A DNA stretch of 64,000 bases, from assembly GCF_900094575.1 (NCBI RefSeq), contig NZ_FMAE01000004.1:682001-746000 (forward strand). Direction: 5' to 3'. Below the pieces are notes generated by a model that was given only the letters and a program-made list of their open reading frames with translations, had not been told where the DNA came from and made no database searches. Position numbers and translations under genes: made by a program. This DNA is from Bradyrhizobium yuanmingense (GTDB taxonomy: Bacteria; Pseudomonadota; Alphaproteobacteria; Rhizobiales; Xanthobacteraceae). This document shows, piece by piece, positions 38,144 to 47,173 of this stretch. The stretch's first letter is position 1, and each line of letters starts with the position of its first letter.

Positions 38144-38896
38144 ATGGCTTTGCTTGAAGTGAAAGACCTCAAGGTTCGTGTCGAGGAGCGTGAGATCCTC
38201 CACGGGCTGACGCTGACCGTGAACGAGGGCGAGGTGCACGCGATCATGGGGCCGAACGGCTCCGGCAAGTCGACACTCTCCCATGTCATCGCCGGCAAGC
38301 CCGGCTACGAGGTCACCGACGGCCAGATCCTGTTCAGGGGCGAGGACCTGCTGGAGATGGATCCCGACGAGCGTGCCGCCAAGGGCGTGTTCCTGGCGTT
38401 CCAATATCCGGTCGAGATCCCCGGCGTCACCACCATGAATTTCCTGCGCACGGCGCTGAACGCGCAGCGCAAGGCGCGCGGCGAGAGCGAGCTGATGGTG
38501 CCGGACTTCCTCAAGAAGGTCCGCGAAGTCTCGAAGTCGCTGAACATCCCGCAGGACATGCTCAAGCGCGGTGTCAATGTCGGCTTCTCCGGCGGCGAGA
38601 AGAAGCGCAACGAGGTGCTGCAGATGGCGCTGTTCGAGCCCAGCCTGTGCATCCTCGACGAGATGGATTCGGGCCTCGACATCGACGCGCTGCGCATCGC
38701 GGCCGACGGCGTCAACGCACTGCGCTCGCCGGGGCGCGCGATGGTCGTCATCACCCATTATCAGCGGCTGCTGAACTACATCGTGCCCGACGTCGTGCAC
38801 GTGATGTCCAGGGGCCGCGTCGTGAAGAGCGGCGGCAAGGAATTGGCGCTGGAGCTGGAAGCCTCCGGCTACGCCCAGTTCGAGGATGCCGCGTAA
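38144..38896 (+). CDS. sufC: Fe-S cluster assembly ATPase SufC
   Basis: A 250-residue ABC-type ATPase that powers SufBCD. Walker A is GPNGSGKSTLS, the ABC signature FSGGEKKRNEV, and Walker B LCILDEMDSGLDID, with the SufC-specific LAFQYPVEIPGV after the Q-loop. It is separated from sufB by 132 nt containing a palindromic repeat, unusual within an otherwise tight operon. The Shine-Dalgarno before ATG 38144 is weak. sufD follows after 11 nt. Confidence 0.98.
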   Translation: MALLEVKDLKVRVEEREILHGLTLTVNEGEVHAIMGPNGSGKSTLSHVIAGKPGYEVTDGQILFRGEDLLEMDPDERAAKGVFLAFQYPVEIPGVTTMNFLRTALNAQRKARGESELMVPDFLKKVREVSKSLNIPQDMLKRGVNVGFSGGEKKRNEVLQMALFEPSLCILDEMDSGLDIDALRIAADGVNALRSPGRAMVVITHYQRLLNYIVPDVVHVMSRGRVVKSGGKELALELEASGYAQFEDAA

Positions 38897-38907
38897 GGAA
38901 TTTTAAG

Positions 38908-40212
38908 ATGAACGTTGCTGTGGCAAAGACCGGGAGCGGCCGCGCGGTGAGCGATCTCTTCGCCAGCGCCGAAGGCCGCCTGCCGGGTTCGCCTGACGTG
39001 ATGGCGGCGCGCTGCGAGGCGTTCGAGACCTATGAGCGTCTCGGTCTGCCGCACCGCCGGATCGAGGAATGGAAATACACCGACCTGCGCGCGCTGGTCG
39101 GCGAGGTGCTGCCGCTGGCCGCCGTGCCCGATGCGACCGCGCTGAAGCGCGCTGCGGACGCGGTCAAGGCGCATGCCATCGCGGGCGCCCGCAAGTTGGT
39201 GCTGGTCGACGGCGTGTTCGCGGCTGAGCTTTCAGACGTGAAGGCGCTTGCGTCCGAGGTCGGCTTCAAGACTCTGCGCGAGACGCTGGATAAGGATGCC
39301 GGTCTCCTCAAGACCGCGTCCACCGATGCCGTGATCGCGGTCAACGCGGCGCTGGCGACCGACGGCGTGGTGCTGTCGATCGCGGATGGAACGCAGCTCT
39401 CTGCGCCGGTCCAGATCATCCATGTTGCGATCGCCGCATCGGCCTCGGCTTTCACCCGCTCGCAGGTGGCGATCGGGAAGGGCGCCCGCGCCACCATCAT
39501 CGAGAGCTTCGCCGCCGCCGGCGCTGCGGCCTACCAGGTCAACGACGCCGTCATCGTCTCGATCGGTGACGACGCCGACGTCGCGCATATCCGCCTGATG
39601 GACGATGCGGCCGATGCGGTGAACATCACCTCGCAGTTCGTCACCGTCGGCGCCAACACCAAGCTGAACGTCTTCAACATGACCAGCGGCGCTGCGGTCA
39701 GCCGCTTGCAGGGCTTCATTACGCTGGCGGGCGAGGGCAGCCAGCTCTCGGTCAACGGCGTCAACCTGTTGAAGAAGACCGAGCACGGCGACACCACACT
39801 GGTGGTCGACCATGCCGTGCCGAACTGCGTCAGCCGCGAGATCTTCCGTGCGGTGATCGACGACCGCGCCCATTCGGTGTTCCAGGGCCGCATCATCGTC
39901 CGTCCCGACGCGCAGAAGACCGACGGCAAGATGATGACGCGCGCGCTGCTGCTCTCGGACGAGGCCGAGGCCGACAACAAGCCCGAACTCGAGATTTTTG
40001 CCGACGACGTCTCCTGCGGCCACGGCGCCACCGCCGGCGCGCTCGACGACAGTCTGCTGTTCTACCTGAAGGCCCGTGGCCTGCCGGAGAAGCAGGCCCA
40101 GGCGCTGCTGATCCAGGCCTTTGTCGGCGAGGCGATCGAGCAGATCGCCGATGATACTTTGCGCGAGCACGTGATCGGCATCGCCGAGCGCTGGCTGGAG
40201 CGGCGGTCATGA
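38908..40212 (+). CDS. sufD: Fe-S cluster assembly protein SufD
   Basis: A 434-residue SufB paralogue and third member of the SufBCD scaffold. The N-terminal helix region (RIEEWKYTDLRAL) and the right-handed beta-helix core (QGFITLAGEGSQLSVNGVNLL, FRAVIDDRAHSVFQGRIIV, SCGHGATAGALDDSLLFYLKARGL) are characteristic, including the His near the C terminus used at the SufB-SufD interface. ATG 38908 has AAGGAA upstream. It overlaps sufS by four bases (ATGA), implying translational coupling. Confidence 0.97.
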   Translation: MNVAVAKTGSGRAVSDLFASAEGRLPGSPDVMAARCEAFETYERLGLPHRRIEEWKYTDLRALVGEVLPLAAVPDATALKRAADAVKAHAIAGARKLVLVDGVFAAELSDVKALASEVGFKTLRETLDKDAGLLKTASTDAVIAVNAALATDGVVLSIADGTQLSAPVQIIHVAIAASASAFTRSQVAIGKGARATIIESFAAAGAAAYQVNDAVIVSIGDDADVAHIRLMDDAADAVNITSQFVTVGANTKLNVFNMTSGAAVSRLQGFITLAGEGSQLSVNGVNLLKKTEHGDTTLVVDHAVPNCVSREIFRAVIDDRAHSVFQGRIIVRPDAQKTDGKMMTRALLLSDEAEADNKPELEIFADDVSCGHGATAGALDDSLLFYLKARGLPEKQAQALLIQAFVGEAIEQIADDTLREHVIGIAERWLERRS

Positions 40213-41456
40213 GCACGCATCCGGCGGTCAAGAACGGCGCCTATGACGTTACGCGCGTGCGCCAGGATTTTCCGGCGCTCGCCATGCAGGTCTACGGCAA
40301 GCCGCTCGTCTATCTCGACAACGCCGCCTCGGCGCAGAAGCCGAGTGCTGTGCTCGACCGCATGACGCAGGCCTATACATCCGAATACGCCAACGTGCAT
40401 CGCGGCCTGCACTACCTCGCCAATGCCGCGACCGAAGCCTATGAGGGCGGCCGCACCAAGGTGGCGCAGTTCATCAACGCTGCGCGCACCGAGGAAGTCA
40501 TCTTCACCCGCAACGCGACCGAGGCGATCAACCTGGTCGCGTCTTCGTGGGGCGCCCCGAATATCGGGGAAGGCGACGAGATCGTCATCTCCATCATGGA
40601 GCACCATTCCAACATCGTGCCCTGGCATTTCCTGAGGGAACGCCAGGGTGCCGTGATCAAATGGGCACCGGTCGACGATGAGGGTAATTTCCTCATCGAC
40701 GAATTCGAGAAGCTGCTGACGTCGAAGACCAAGCTGGTCGCGATCACGCAGATGTCGAACGCGCTCGGCACCATCGTGCCGGTCAAGGACGTCGTCAGGA
40801 TCGCCCATGCCCGCGGCATTCCGGTGCTGGTCGACGGCAGCCAGGGCGCGGTGCATCTGCCGGTCGACGTCCAGGATATCGGCTGCGACTTCTACGTCTT
40901 CACCGGTCACAAGGTCTATGGTCCGACCGGCATCGGCGTGCTCTGGGCCAAGTACGACCACCTCGTCGCGATGCGCCCCTTCAACGGCGGCGGCGAGATG
41001 ATCCGCGAGGTCTCGCGCGACGTCGTCACCTACGGCGATCCCCCGCACAAGTTCGAGGCGGGCACGCCGGCGATCGTCGAGGCCGTCGGCCTTGGCGCCG
41101 CCATCGACTACGTCAACTCGATCGGCAAGGAACGCATCGCCGCCTACGAGGCGGACCTCACCGCCTACGCCCAGGAGCGCCTGCGCGAGATCAACTCGCT
41201 GCGGCTGATCGGCACGGCGCGGGGCAAGGGCCCCGTGATCTCCTTCGAGCTCAAGGGTGCGCACGCCCACGATGTCGCCACCGTGATCGACCGCCAGGGC
41301 ATCGCGGTGCGCGCCGGCACCCATTGCGTCATGCCGCTTTTAGAGCGGTTCAACGTCACAGCCACCTGCCGGGCCTCGTTCGGCATGTATAATACGCGGG
41401 AAGAAGTCGATCATCTGGCACAGGCGCTGCTGAAGGCGCGGGATTTGTTTGCATGA
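40209..41456 (+). CDS. sufS: Cysteine desulfurase SufS
   Basis: A 415-residue group II desulfurase. Signatures: VYLDNAASAQKP, the PLP lysine in FTGHKVYGPTGIGVLW, and the short catalytic loop RAGTHCVMPLLERF, the SufS RAGHHC-type motif with Thr in place of the first His. It supplies sulfur to SufBCD, normally with a SufE partner; no sufE is in this window. Its start overlaps sufD and its end overlaps sufT by four bases. Confidence 0.97.
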   Translation: MSTHPAVKNGAYDVTRVRQDFPALAMQVYGKPLVYLDNAASAQKPSAVLDRMTQAYTSEYANVHRGLHYLANAATEAYEGGRTKVAQFINAARTEEVIFTRNATEAINLVASSWGAPNIGEGDEIVISIMEHHSNIVPWHFLRERQGAVIKWAPVDDEGNFLIDEFEKLLTSKTKLVAITQMSNALGTIVPVKDVVRIAHARGIPVLVDGSQGAVHLPVDVQDIGCDFYVFTGHKVYGPTGIGVLWAKYDHLVAMRPFNGGGEMIREVSRDVVTYGDPPHKFEAGTPAIVEAVGLGAAIDYVNSIGKERIAAYEADLTAYAQERLREINSLRLIGTARGKGPVISFELKGAHAHDVATVIDRQGIAVRAGTHCVMPLLERFNVTATCRASFGMYNTREEVDHLAQALLKARDLFA

Positions 41457-41824
41457 GTGACACGGCCGAAATCAAAGCCAATCCGATGGAGACCCATTCG
41501 GCATTGCCGCCGGAGGAGACCGAGCGGCTGACCCGCGAGATCATCGCCGGGCTCAAGACCGTGTTCGACCCGGAAATCCCCGCCGACATCTACGAGCTCG
41601 GCCTGATCTACAAGGTCGAGATCAAGGACGACCGTTCCGTGGACGTGCAGATGACGCTGACGACGCCGAACTGTCCGGCTGCCGGCGAGCTGCCGACCAT
41701 GGTCGAGAACGCGGTCGCGAGCGTGCCCGGCGTCGGCGTGGTCGACGTCAAGGTCATCTGGGAGCCGCCGTGGTCGCCGGAACGCATGAGCGACGAGGCC
41801 CGCCTCGTGCTGAACATGTGGTGA
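41453..41824 (+). CDS. sufT: SUF-system assembly factor SufT (MIP18/DUF59 family)
   Basis: A 123-residue MIP18-family protein: KTVFDPEIPADIYELGLIYKVEI and TTPNCPAAGELPTMVENAV are the family core with its conserved Asp and Cys. SufT helps Fe-S cluster maturation in actinobacteria and firmicutes and is regularly found in suf operons. It overlaps sufS by four bases, so it is translationally coupled. Length is normal. Confidence 0.93.
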   Translation: MSDTAEIKANPMETHSALPPEETERLTREIIAGLKTVFDPEIPADIYELGLIYKVEIKDDRSVDVQMTLTTPNCPAAGELPTMVENAVASVPGVGVVDVKVIWEPPWSPERMSDEARLVLNMW

Positions 41825-41873
41825 CGCCCTCGGGCCGCATTGAATTCGCTCCGCAACGGACCACATAGACAAC

Positions 41874-42284
41874 ATGACCCAGATTTCGTCAGGCTCGACA
41901 CCAGCATCCACTCCGAAGCCGCGGCGCCCGCGCCCGCAAGTGATGCGGCTGACGGATGCCGCTGCCCAGCGCATCACCGAGCTGACCCAGCGTGCGGACT
42001 CGGAGATCGTGGGCTTGCGCGTCGGCGTGAAGAACGGCGGCTGCGCCGGCCAGTCCTACACGGTCGAATACGCCCACGACATCCGCCCGACCGACGAGGT
42101 CGTCGAGGACAAGGGCGTCAAGATCCTGGTCGATCCCAAGGCCGTGCTGTTCCTGCTCGGCACCGAGATGGACTACAAGGCCGACAAGATGCAGGCCCAG
42201 TTCGTCTTCAACAATCCCAACCAGGTCTCCGCCTGCGGTTGCGGCGAATCGGTCGAGTTGCGGCCGGCAAAGATCGACGGGTAG
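41874..42284 (+). CDS. sufA: A-type Fe-S carrier SufA (HesB/IscA family)
   Basis: A 136-residue A-type carrier, last gene of the suf row. The three ligand cysteines are in VGVKNGGCAGQSYTVEY and the C-terminal SACGCGESVEL (CxC). About 25 residues of Ser/Thr/Pro-rich sequence precede the domain. It receives clusters from SufBCD and passes them to client enzymes. A palindromic repeat begins 10 nt after its stop and may end the operon transcript. Confidence 0.95.
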   Translation: MTQISSGSTPASTPKPRRPRPQVMRLTDAAAQRITELTQRADSEIVGLRVGVKNGGCAGQSYTVEYAHDIRPTDEVVEDKGVKILVDPKAVLFLLGTEMDYKADKMQAQFVFNNPNQVSACGCGESVELRPAKIDG

Positions 42285-42293
42285 ACTCTCCAG

Positions 42294-42406
42294 CGTCACT
42301 GCGAGGAGCCCGCGACAAAATTGCGAGCAATTTTGCGCTGGCGACAAAACAATCCAACCTGCCTCCGCGGCGGAAGTCTGGATTGCTTCGCTTCGCTCGC
42401 AATGAC
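42294..42406. repeat. Dispersed inverted repeat, copy 1 (after sufA)
   Basis: About 113 bp ending in near-perfect inverted termini CGTCACTGCGAG and CTCGCAATGACG, with inner stretches GGCGACAAAACAATCC and TCTGGATTGCTTCGCTTCG. The same family, in opposite orientation and shorter, lies at 60329-60416. It follows the suf operon. Confidence 0.8.
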
Positions 42407-42450
42407 GGAAATGCTATGAAGGCTCACTTGCTTGCGCAGGGAAGCCTCCG

Positions 42451-42873
42451 ATGGATCGCGAATTCCTGATCGACCTGTTCGCCGATTTCGGCCCGGTCAC
42501 CATCCGGAAAATGTTCTCCGGCTACGGCATCTCGGCCGGCGGCGTCAATTTCGCGCTGTCACTGCGCGCCGGCCTGTTCTTTCGCGCCGACGAGACGACC
42601 ATTCCCGACTTCGAAGCCGAAGGCTCGAAGCCGTTCCAGTATTCGACCCGCGCCAAGACCGTGGTTGTGAATTCCTACTGGGAGCTGCCGGCGCGCCTGT
42701 TCGACGATTCCCAGGAGCTTGCGCAATGGGCGAGGGCGGCGCTCACCGCCGCGCAGCGCGCCAAGGTGAAGAAGCGACCGAAGGCGAAGAAAGCGGCGGC
42801 GAAGAAGAAGGTTGCGCCGAAGAAGGGTGTGGCGAAGAAGGTTGCCAGGAAGGCGATGCGTAGGGTGGGTTAG
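42451..42873 (+). CDS. TfoX N-terminal-domain protein with Lys/Ala-rich tail
   Basis: A 140-residue protein. Residues 1-105 form a TfoX/Sxy N-terminal domain (MDREFLIDLFADFGPVTIRKMFSGYG, SLRAGLFFRADETTIPDF, YWELPARLFDD). The remaining 35 residues are a basic tail of repeated KK and AKK units (AKKAAAKKKVAPKKG), like a histone H1 tail and suited to nucleic-acid binding. TfoX is a competence regulator in some gammaproteobacteria; stand-alone N-terminal domains in alphaproteobacteria are uncharacterised. The final codons CGT AGG GTG GGT TAG lie inside a REP palindrome, so the repeat supplies the C terminus and stop. Confidence 0.88.
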   Translation: MDREFLIDLFADFGPVTIRKMFSGYGISAGGVNFALSLRAGLFFRADETTIPDFEAEGSKPFQYSTRAKTVVVNSYWELPARLFDDSQELAQWARAALTAAQRAKVKKRPKAKKAAAKKKVAPKKGVAKKVARKAMRRVG

Positions 42874-42944
42874 CGCAGCGTAACCCACCACTTCATACAT
42901 CTTGATAGACAAGAGGTGGGTTACGCTGCGCTAACCCACCCTAC
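42860..42944. repeat. Double palindromic (REP/BIME-like) element
   Basis: Two 30-bp arms, perfect inverted copies of each other (GTAGGGTGGGTTAGCGCAGC... at 42860-42889, its complement at 42915-42944), with a 25-nt loop. Each arm is itself nearly palindromic (GGTGGGTTA...TAACCCACC), so the element is two head-to-tail REP units. It overlaps the end of the TfoX-like gene and lies 17 nt from the convergent GGDEF gene. Confidence 0.9.
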
Positions 42945-42961
42945 AGATGCGAGGATGAACG

Positions 42962-44029
42962 TCACGCCACCCGGCTGTGGCTCTCGATCGCGAATTCCGG
43001 ATCGGCTTCGCAGATCACCCGGTTGCGACCGTTGCGCTTGGCGGCGTAGAGGCAGGCGTCGGCGCGCTCGATCAGCGCGTCGGTGTCGTCGCCCTCCCTG
43101 AGCATGGAAACGCCGACGGAGATGGTGACGCGGCCGAGGATCTCGCCGGTCGATTTCTTCTTCAATTCCTTCGCCATCACGGCGCGGCGAATGTGATCGG
43201 CCACCGTCAGTGCCTGGCGCATCGCGGTGTTGGGGAGAACGACCGCGAATTCCTCGCCGCCGTAGCGCGCCGTGATGTCCTGGCCCTTGATGGTCTGCTT
43301 CAGCGAAAGGCCGACGAGCCGCAGCACCTGGTCGCCGGTGAGATGGCCGTAGGAATCGTTGAACGACTTGAAGTGATCGATGTCGAACAGCAGCAGCGAC
43401 AGCGGCTCGCCCGAGACGAGCGCGCTCTGCACCGCCATGCCGATCATGCGGTCGAAATATTTGCGATTTCCCAGGCCCGTAAGCGGATCGGTCAGGCTCT
43501 CGGCGCGGATCGCCTCCAGGCTCTGCTGGAGATTGCTGATCTCGTTCTTCGACAGCGTCAGCCGGTCCTCCAGCGCCTTGTTGGTCTCGCGCATCTCGCT
43601 GGTGGAGCGCAGCAGCGCCTCGACGATCGCCTTGACCTGGTCGCGGTTCTCGGCCGACGACAGTTTCTCGGTCGCATCCGACAGACTGGTATCGTAGGCC
43701 CCGGTCATGCCGAGCGCCTCGCCCAACACCTTCACCACGTCGTCGATCTCGCCGACGACGCGCGCGCCGACCTTGTCGATGCGGTCGGTGGTCTTGATAT
43801 GGGAGAGATAGGTCTCGTAGATCTGCTCGAGATCGGCCTCGGTCAGCTTGCCGCTGCGCGCCAGCGTCTCATTGATGATCTTGTTGAGCGGTGCATTGTA
43901 GCCGGTGGCGTAGATGTACCAGATCTCGTAATTGCGGGGAATGGCCGTCTGTCGAAGCGATCGGATCTGACCGAGCGCCACCTCGGCGAACGCCAGCGTG
44001 CGTTCGTGTTCGTCGAGCACCTTGATCAC
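42962..44029 (-). CDS. Diguanylate cyclase (GGDEF protein)
   Basis: A 355-residue cytoplasmic protein. The N-terminal 170 residues are helical and include YEIWYIYATGYNAPLNKIIN and a coiled-coil; they are not a domain I can name. A GGDEF domain follows from TDPLTGLGNRKYFDRM, with the active-site motif in ITARYGGEEFAVVLP (GGEEF, active form), so it should make cyclic di-GMP from two GTP. An RxxD inhibitory site is not evident. GTG 44029 (VIKVLDEHERT) is the preferred start; an ATG 14 codons earlier is possible. Confidence 0.93.
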   Translation of the reverse strand: MIKVLDEHERTLAFAEVALGQIRSLRQTAIPRNYEIWYIYATGYNAPLNKIINETLARSGKLTEADLEQIYETYLSHIKTTDRIDKVGARVVGEIDDVVKVLGEALGMTGAYDTSLSDATEKLSSAENRDQVKAIVEALLRSTSEMRETNKALEDRLTLSKNEISNLQQSLEAIRAESLTDPLTGLGNRKYFDRMIGMAVQSALVSGEPLSLLLFDIDHFKSFNDSYGHLTGDQVLRLVGLSLKQTIKGQDITARYGGEEFAVVLPNTAMRQALTVADHIRRAVMAKELKKKSTGEILGRVTISVGVSMLREGDDTDALIERADACLYAAKRNGRNRVICEADPEFAIESHSRVA

Positions 44030-44193
44030 TGAACATCCCCACAGCGGCCGACGCGCCATCGACCGCAGCAATCCTTAAATTATGTTCGTAGGCTAACGGA
44101 CGATCGTGAACGCCCCGTAAATATACGTTCACGGGACATCCAAAAAATTGCAAATCGAGGATTTTCAACCGAAATCTGGCGCGCCAGCGCGCT

Positions 44194-45702
44194 TCAGGCG
44201 CCGGCGGGGGAGCGCACCGGCCGCAGAAGAAACGCCGGCAGATGCGAGTGATCGCCCGGCTCGCTGTCGATCTCGCGCTGGCGGCGCGGCTCGGGACGGC
44301 CGATCGAGGGCACATGCGACGAATTCGCTTGCGGGCGCGCACCATTGCGCGGCTCGGATGATTGCCTGGCTTCGCGCGGAGGCCGTGCCTCGCGTGCCGG
44401 CCTCGCCTCGGGAGCCGCCCGTGCCTCGCCACGCGCCTCGCGCGGCTCGTGGCTGCGTTCGCGGTCATGACCGCGCCGCTCGCCGCGCTGCGGCTTGCCG
44501 CGTCCGCCGCGTGAACGCTCGCGGCCGCGCTGCTCGCGCGGACGCTCGCCTTGTTCGCCCGCTTCGGCGTGGACGTCATAGTCGCCTTCGGCGCGCGGAA
44601 TGCTCTGGCCGATCAGCTTCTCGATCGCGGCCATCGACTTCTGGTCGAGCGGTGTCACGATCGAGATCGCGGTGCCGGTTCGGCCGGCGCGGCCGGTGCG
44701 GCCGATGCGGTGGACGTAATCGTCGGCGTGGTGGGGAACGTCGAAATTGAAGACGTGGCTGACCTCGGGAATGTCGAGGCCGCGGGCGGCGACGTCGGAG
44801 GCGACGAGGAGGGGCAGCTCACCCTTGCGGAACTGGTCGAGCGCGGCCATGCGGGCCGGCTGGTCCATGTCGCCGTGCAGGGCACCGACGCTGAAGCCGT
44901 GCTTCTGCAGCGATTTGTGAACGATCGCGACCTCGCGCTTGCGATTGCAGAAGATGATCGCGTTCTTGAGGTCCTTGGCCTCGCGTAGCAAACGGCGGAG
45001 CAATTCGCGCTTCTCGTGCGCCTCGCGGCCGGCGGGCACCTGGGCTTGCGTAACGGTGACGGCGGTCGTGGCGGGCCTGGAGACCTCGACCTTCTGCGGA
45101 TTGTGCAGGAAGGCCTCGGTGATGCGCCGGATTTCCGGCGGCATGGTCGCGGTGAAGAACAGGGTCTGCCGCGTGAAGGGAACGAGCTTGCAGATGCGCT
45201 CGATGTCGGGGATGAAGCCCATGTCCAGCATGCGGTCGGCTTCGTCGATGACGAGCAGTTCGACGCCGGTGAGCAACAGGCCGCCGCGCTCGGTATGGTC
45301 GAGCAGCCGGCCGGGGGTGGCGATCAGCACGTCGACGCCGCGCATCAGCTTGGCATCCTGGTCGCCGAAGGAGACGCCGCCGATCAGGAGGGCGACATTG
45401 AGCTTCTGGCCGGCGCCGTAGCGATCGAAGTTTTCCTTCACCTGGGCCGCGAGCTCGCGGGTCGGCTCGAGGATCAGCGTGCGCGGCATGCGCGCCCGGG
45501 CGCGGCCCTTTTCGAGGATGGTGAGCATCGGCAGCACGAAGGCCGCGGTCTTGCCGGTGCCGGTCTGGGCGATGCCGAGCACGTCCTTGCGTGCGAGGAC
45601 GTGGGGGATCGCCTGTTCCTGAATGGGGGTGGGGGTGGTGTAACCGGTGGCCGCCACTGCGGCGAGGACTTTTTCGGACAGTCCGAGATCTGAAAAGGAC
45701 AT
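44194..45702 (-). CDS. rhlE: DEAD-box RNA helicase (RhlE type)
   Basis: A 502-residue helicase. Q motif and motif I: GYTTPTPIQEQAIP and AQTGTGKTAAF; motif II: DEADRMLDMGF; motif III: FFTATMP; motif VI: HRIGRTGRAGRTG. The last 110 residues are a disordered Arg/Glu/Gly-rich tail (RGRERSRGGRGKPQRGERRG), as in RhlE proteins that bind RNA or the degradosome. Useful in ribosome assembly and RNA decay in the cold. A 300-nt region before it (45703-46002) shows no gene. Confidence 0.96.
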   Translation of the reverse strand: MSFSDLGLSEKVLAAVAATGYTTPTPIQEQAIPHVLARKDVLGIAQTGTGKTAAFVLPMLTILEKGRARARMPRTLILEPTRELAAQVKENFDRYGAGQKLNVALLIGGVSFGDQDAKLMRGVDVLIATPGRLLDHTERGGLLLTGVELLVIDEADRMLDMGFIPDIERICKLVPFTRQTLFFTATMPPEIRRITEAFLHNPQKVEVSRPATTAVTVTQAQVPAGREAHEKRELLRRLLREAKDLKNAIIFCNRKREVAIVHKSLQKHGFSVGALHGDMDQPARMAALDQFRKGELPLLVASDVAARGLDIPEVSHVFNFDVPHHADDYVHRIGRTGRAGRTGTAISIVTPLDQKSMAAIEKLIGQSIPRAEGDYDVHAEAGEQGERPREQRGRERSRGGRGKPQRGERRGHDRERSHEPREARGEARAAPEARPAREARPPREARQSSEPRNGARPQANSSHVPSIGRPEPRRQREIDSEPGDHSHLPAFLLRPVRSPAGA

Positions 45703-46002
45703 TGAGCCTCTGGTCGAAACCGCCGTTCGGAATCGAGGGTAATAAGGCTGTCGCGTTCCACCCCGAAACGGCGCGCTCTCGAAGAAGCTGGGGGTGCTGA
45801 CTCACGCGGACAAAGCGCAAGGCTCAGGAATCGCTCTTCGATCTGAGCCGCGTCGACCCGGAACATAGTTGGGAATTGGCCAAAGTCAATGGAGCGGGCG
45901 CGGGAAGAGCCTAAAAAGCCTGAGGTTTTTGCCCAAATCACGGGCGCGGCTGGGGTTTTCCCCCGAGCCCCCTCCGCCTGGCCGCAACCGCCAAGACAGC
46001 AG
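45703..46002. other. 300-bp gap upstream of rhlE
   Basis: Contains the rhlE 5' region and the 3' flank of the AraC-type gene. I see no gene, repeat or convincing terminator. A long leader would fit a cold-regulated helicase mRNA, but nothing in the sequence proves it. Confidence 0.5.
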
Positions 46003-46968
46003 CTAACGGCCGTCCGTGCCTTTGGCCCGGAAATCACCTGGGGCCATGCCATAGGCGGCGTTGAACACCCGGTAATAGGTCGCCAGGCTCTCGAAGCCGC
46101 ACGACGACGCGATGTCGGCGATCAGCCGTTCCGGCGCCTCGCGCAGCAGGCGGCGGCTCTGTTTCAGGCGCTCGTCGGTCACCGTCTGGGAAAAGCTCTT
46201 CTCTGCCATCTCGAACAGCATGTGCAGGTGACGAACGGAGACGCCGAGCAGGTCGGCCACCATGGCCGGCGCAAGATTGGGGTCCTGAAGGTGGCGCGCG
46301 ATCAGCCGCTGGGACTGCGAGAGGCGGGCGGTCCGCAGTGCCTGCTGTCCCCGCCGGCTGCCGGGCCGCACGACGCCGCGCTCGATCAGCGCCAGATGGG
46401 CCAAAGCCTGAACCAAGGACGACTGGACGGCAGAGGCCGTATCGTCCGCGGCGATTTCGCCGAGATCGGCGAAGCAGGCCGCGAGCAGGGGCGCCAAGGC
46501 CGGATCGTTGAAGGTCCGGGGCGCCAGCTCGCGCATGCGCTTGTCCTGCACCGGGATGTGGCTCACGGGGATCTTGAGGATCCGCAGGTGGAAGCCCCCG
46601 GTGCCCAGCGGGGCGGTGCGGTACGGCAGGTCGGTATGGCTGGTGGCGAAGCTGCCATTGGCAATGGCAAAGTCGCTTGCGCGCATGCCGCCGAACCAGC
46701 CGCCGCTGCCGAGCTGTTGGTAGACGCAGATCGCCTCACCCGGGGCATAGGCGATGTCCGACGCGCTGCGCTCGACCGCGTAGGGCGAGGCCTTCAGCTC
46801 GACGAGGCCGGCGCCGCCCAGCTTACGCAGCGAGAATTCGCCGAAGAAGTCCGCGCGCCGCTCGCGCCCGAGCTCGGCGGTGACACCGAACAACCCCTTG
46901 GCACGCACCTCGCGCCAATAGTCGAAGCGATCTTTCGGGTCGACCTCGTCCGTACACCAGTGCAACAC
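46003..46968 (-). CDS. AraC-family transcriptional regulator
   Basis: A 321-residue regulator. The N-terminal 200 residues resemble the AraC-binding-like domain of the FeaR/'AraC_binding_2' group (FDYWREVRAKGLFGVTAEL, APGEAICVYQQLGSGGWFGG). The C-terminal 100 residues hold two helix-turn-helix motifs (LAPAMVADLLGVSVRHLHMLFEMAEKSFSQTV and ADIASSCGFESLATYYRVFNAAYGMAPGDFR). GTG 46968 with GAGGGG 5 nt upstream is preferred to the much longer frame. It is divergent from the caspase-like gene; inducer and targets unknown. Confidence 0.88.
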   Translation of the reverse strand: MLHWCTDEVDPKDRFDYWREVRAKGLFGVTAELGRERRADFFGEFSLRKLGGAGLVELKASPYAVERSASDIAYAPGEAICVYQQLGSGGWFGGMRASDFAIANGSFATSHTDLPYRTAPLGTGGFHLRILKIPVSHIPVQDKRMRELAPRTFNDPALAPLLAACFADLGEIAADDTASAVQSSLVQALAHLALIERGVVRPGSRRGQQALRTARLSQSQRLIARHLQDPNLAPAMVADLLGVSVRHLHMLFEMAEKSFSQTVTDERLKQSRRLLREAPERLIADIASSCGFESLATYYRVFNAAYGMAPGDFRAKGTDGR

Positions 46969-47173
46969 GGCAGCCCCTCGCTTCCGGCGAAATTGTCCAA
47001 AAGGAAACAGATTCCAGCGGAATCGGCCATAGTCGGATCGTACAATCGGAGCCCCCGGGGTCCTTGAACCGTCGTCAGGTCTGGGCCGACTATCACACAG
47101 CGGCAGGGGGGGTCCCATGAACTGCCGTTCGAAGATCGGTGGCAGGGCCGGTTCTGCAACGGGAAATTTTGCG

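Noticed and set aside
36278..38800. An 840-codon open frame antisense to sufB-sufC
   Set aside because: It is opposite strongly recognised sufB and sufC, has typical shadow composition (Arg, Asp, Leu, His rich) and no family motif. Long antisense frames are common in high-GC DNA.
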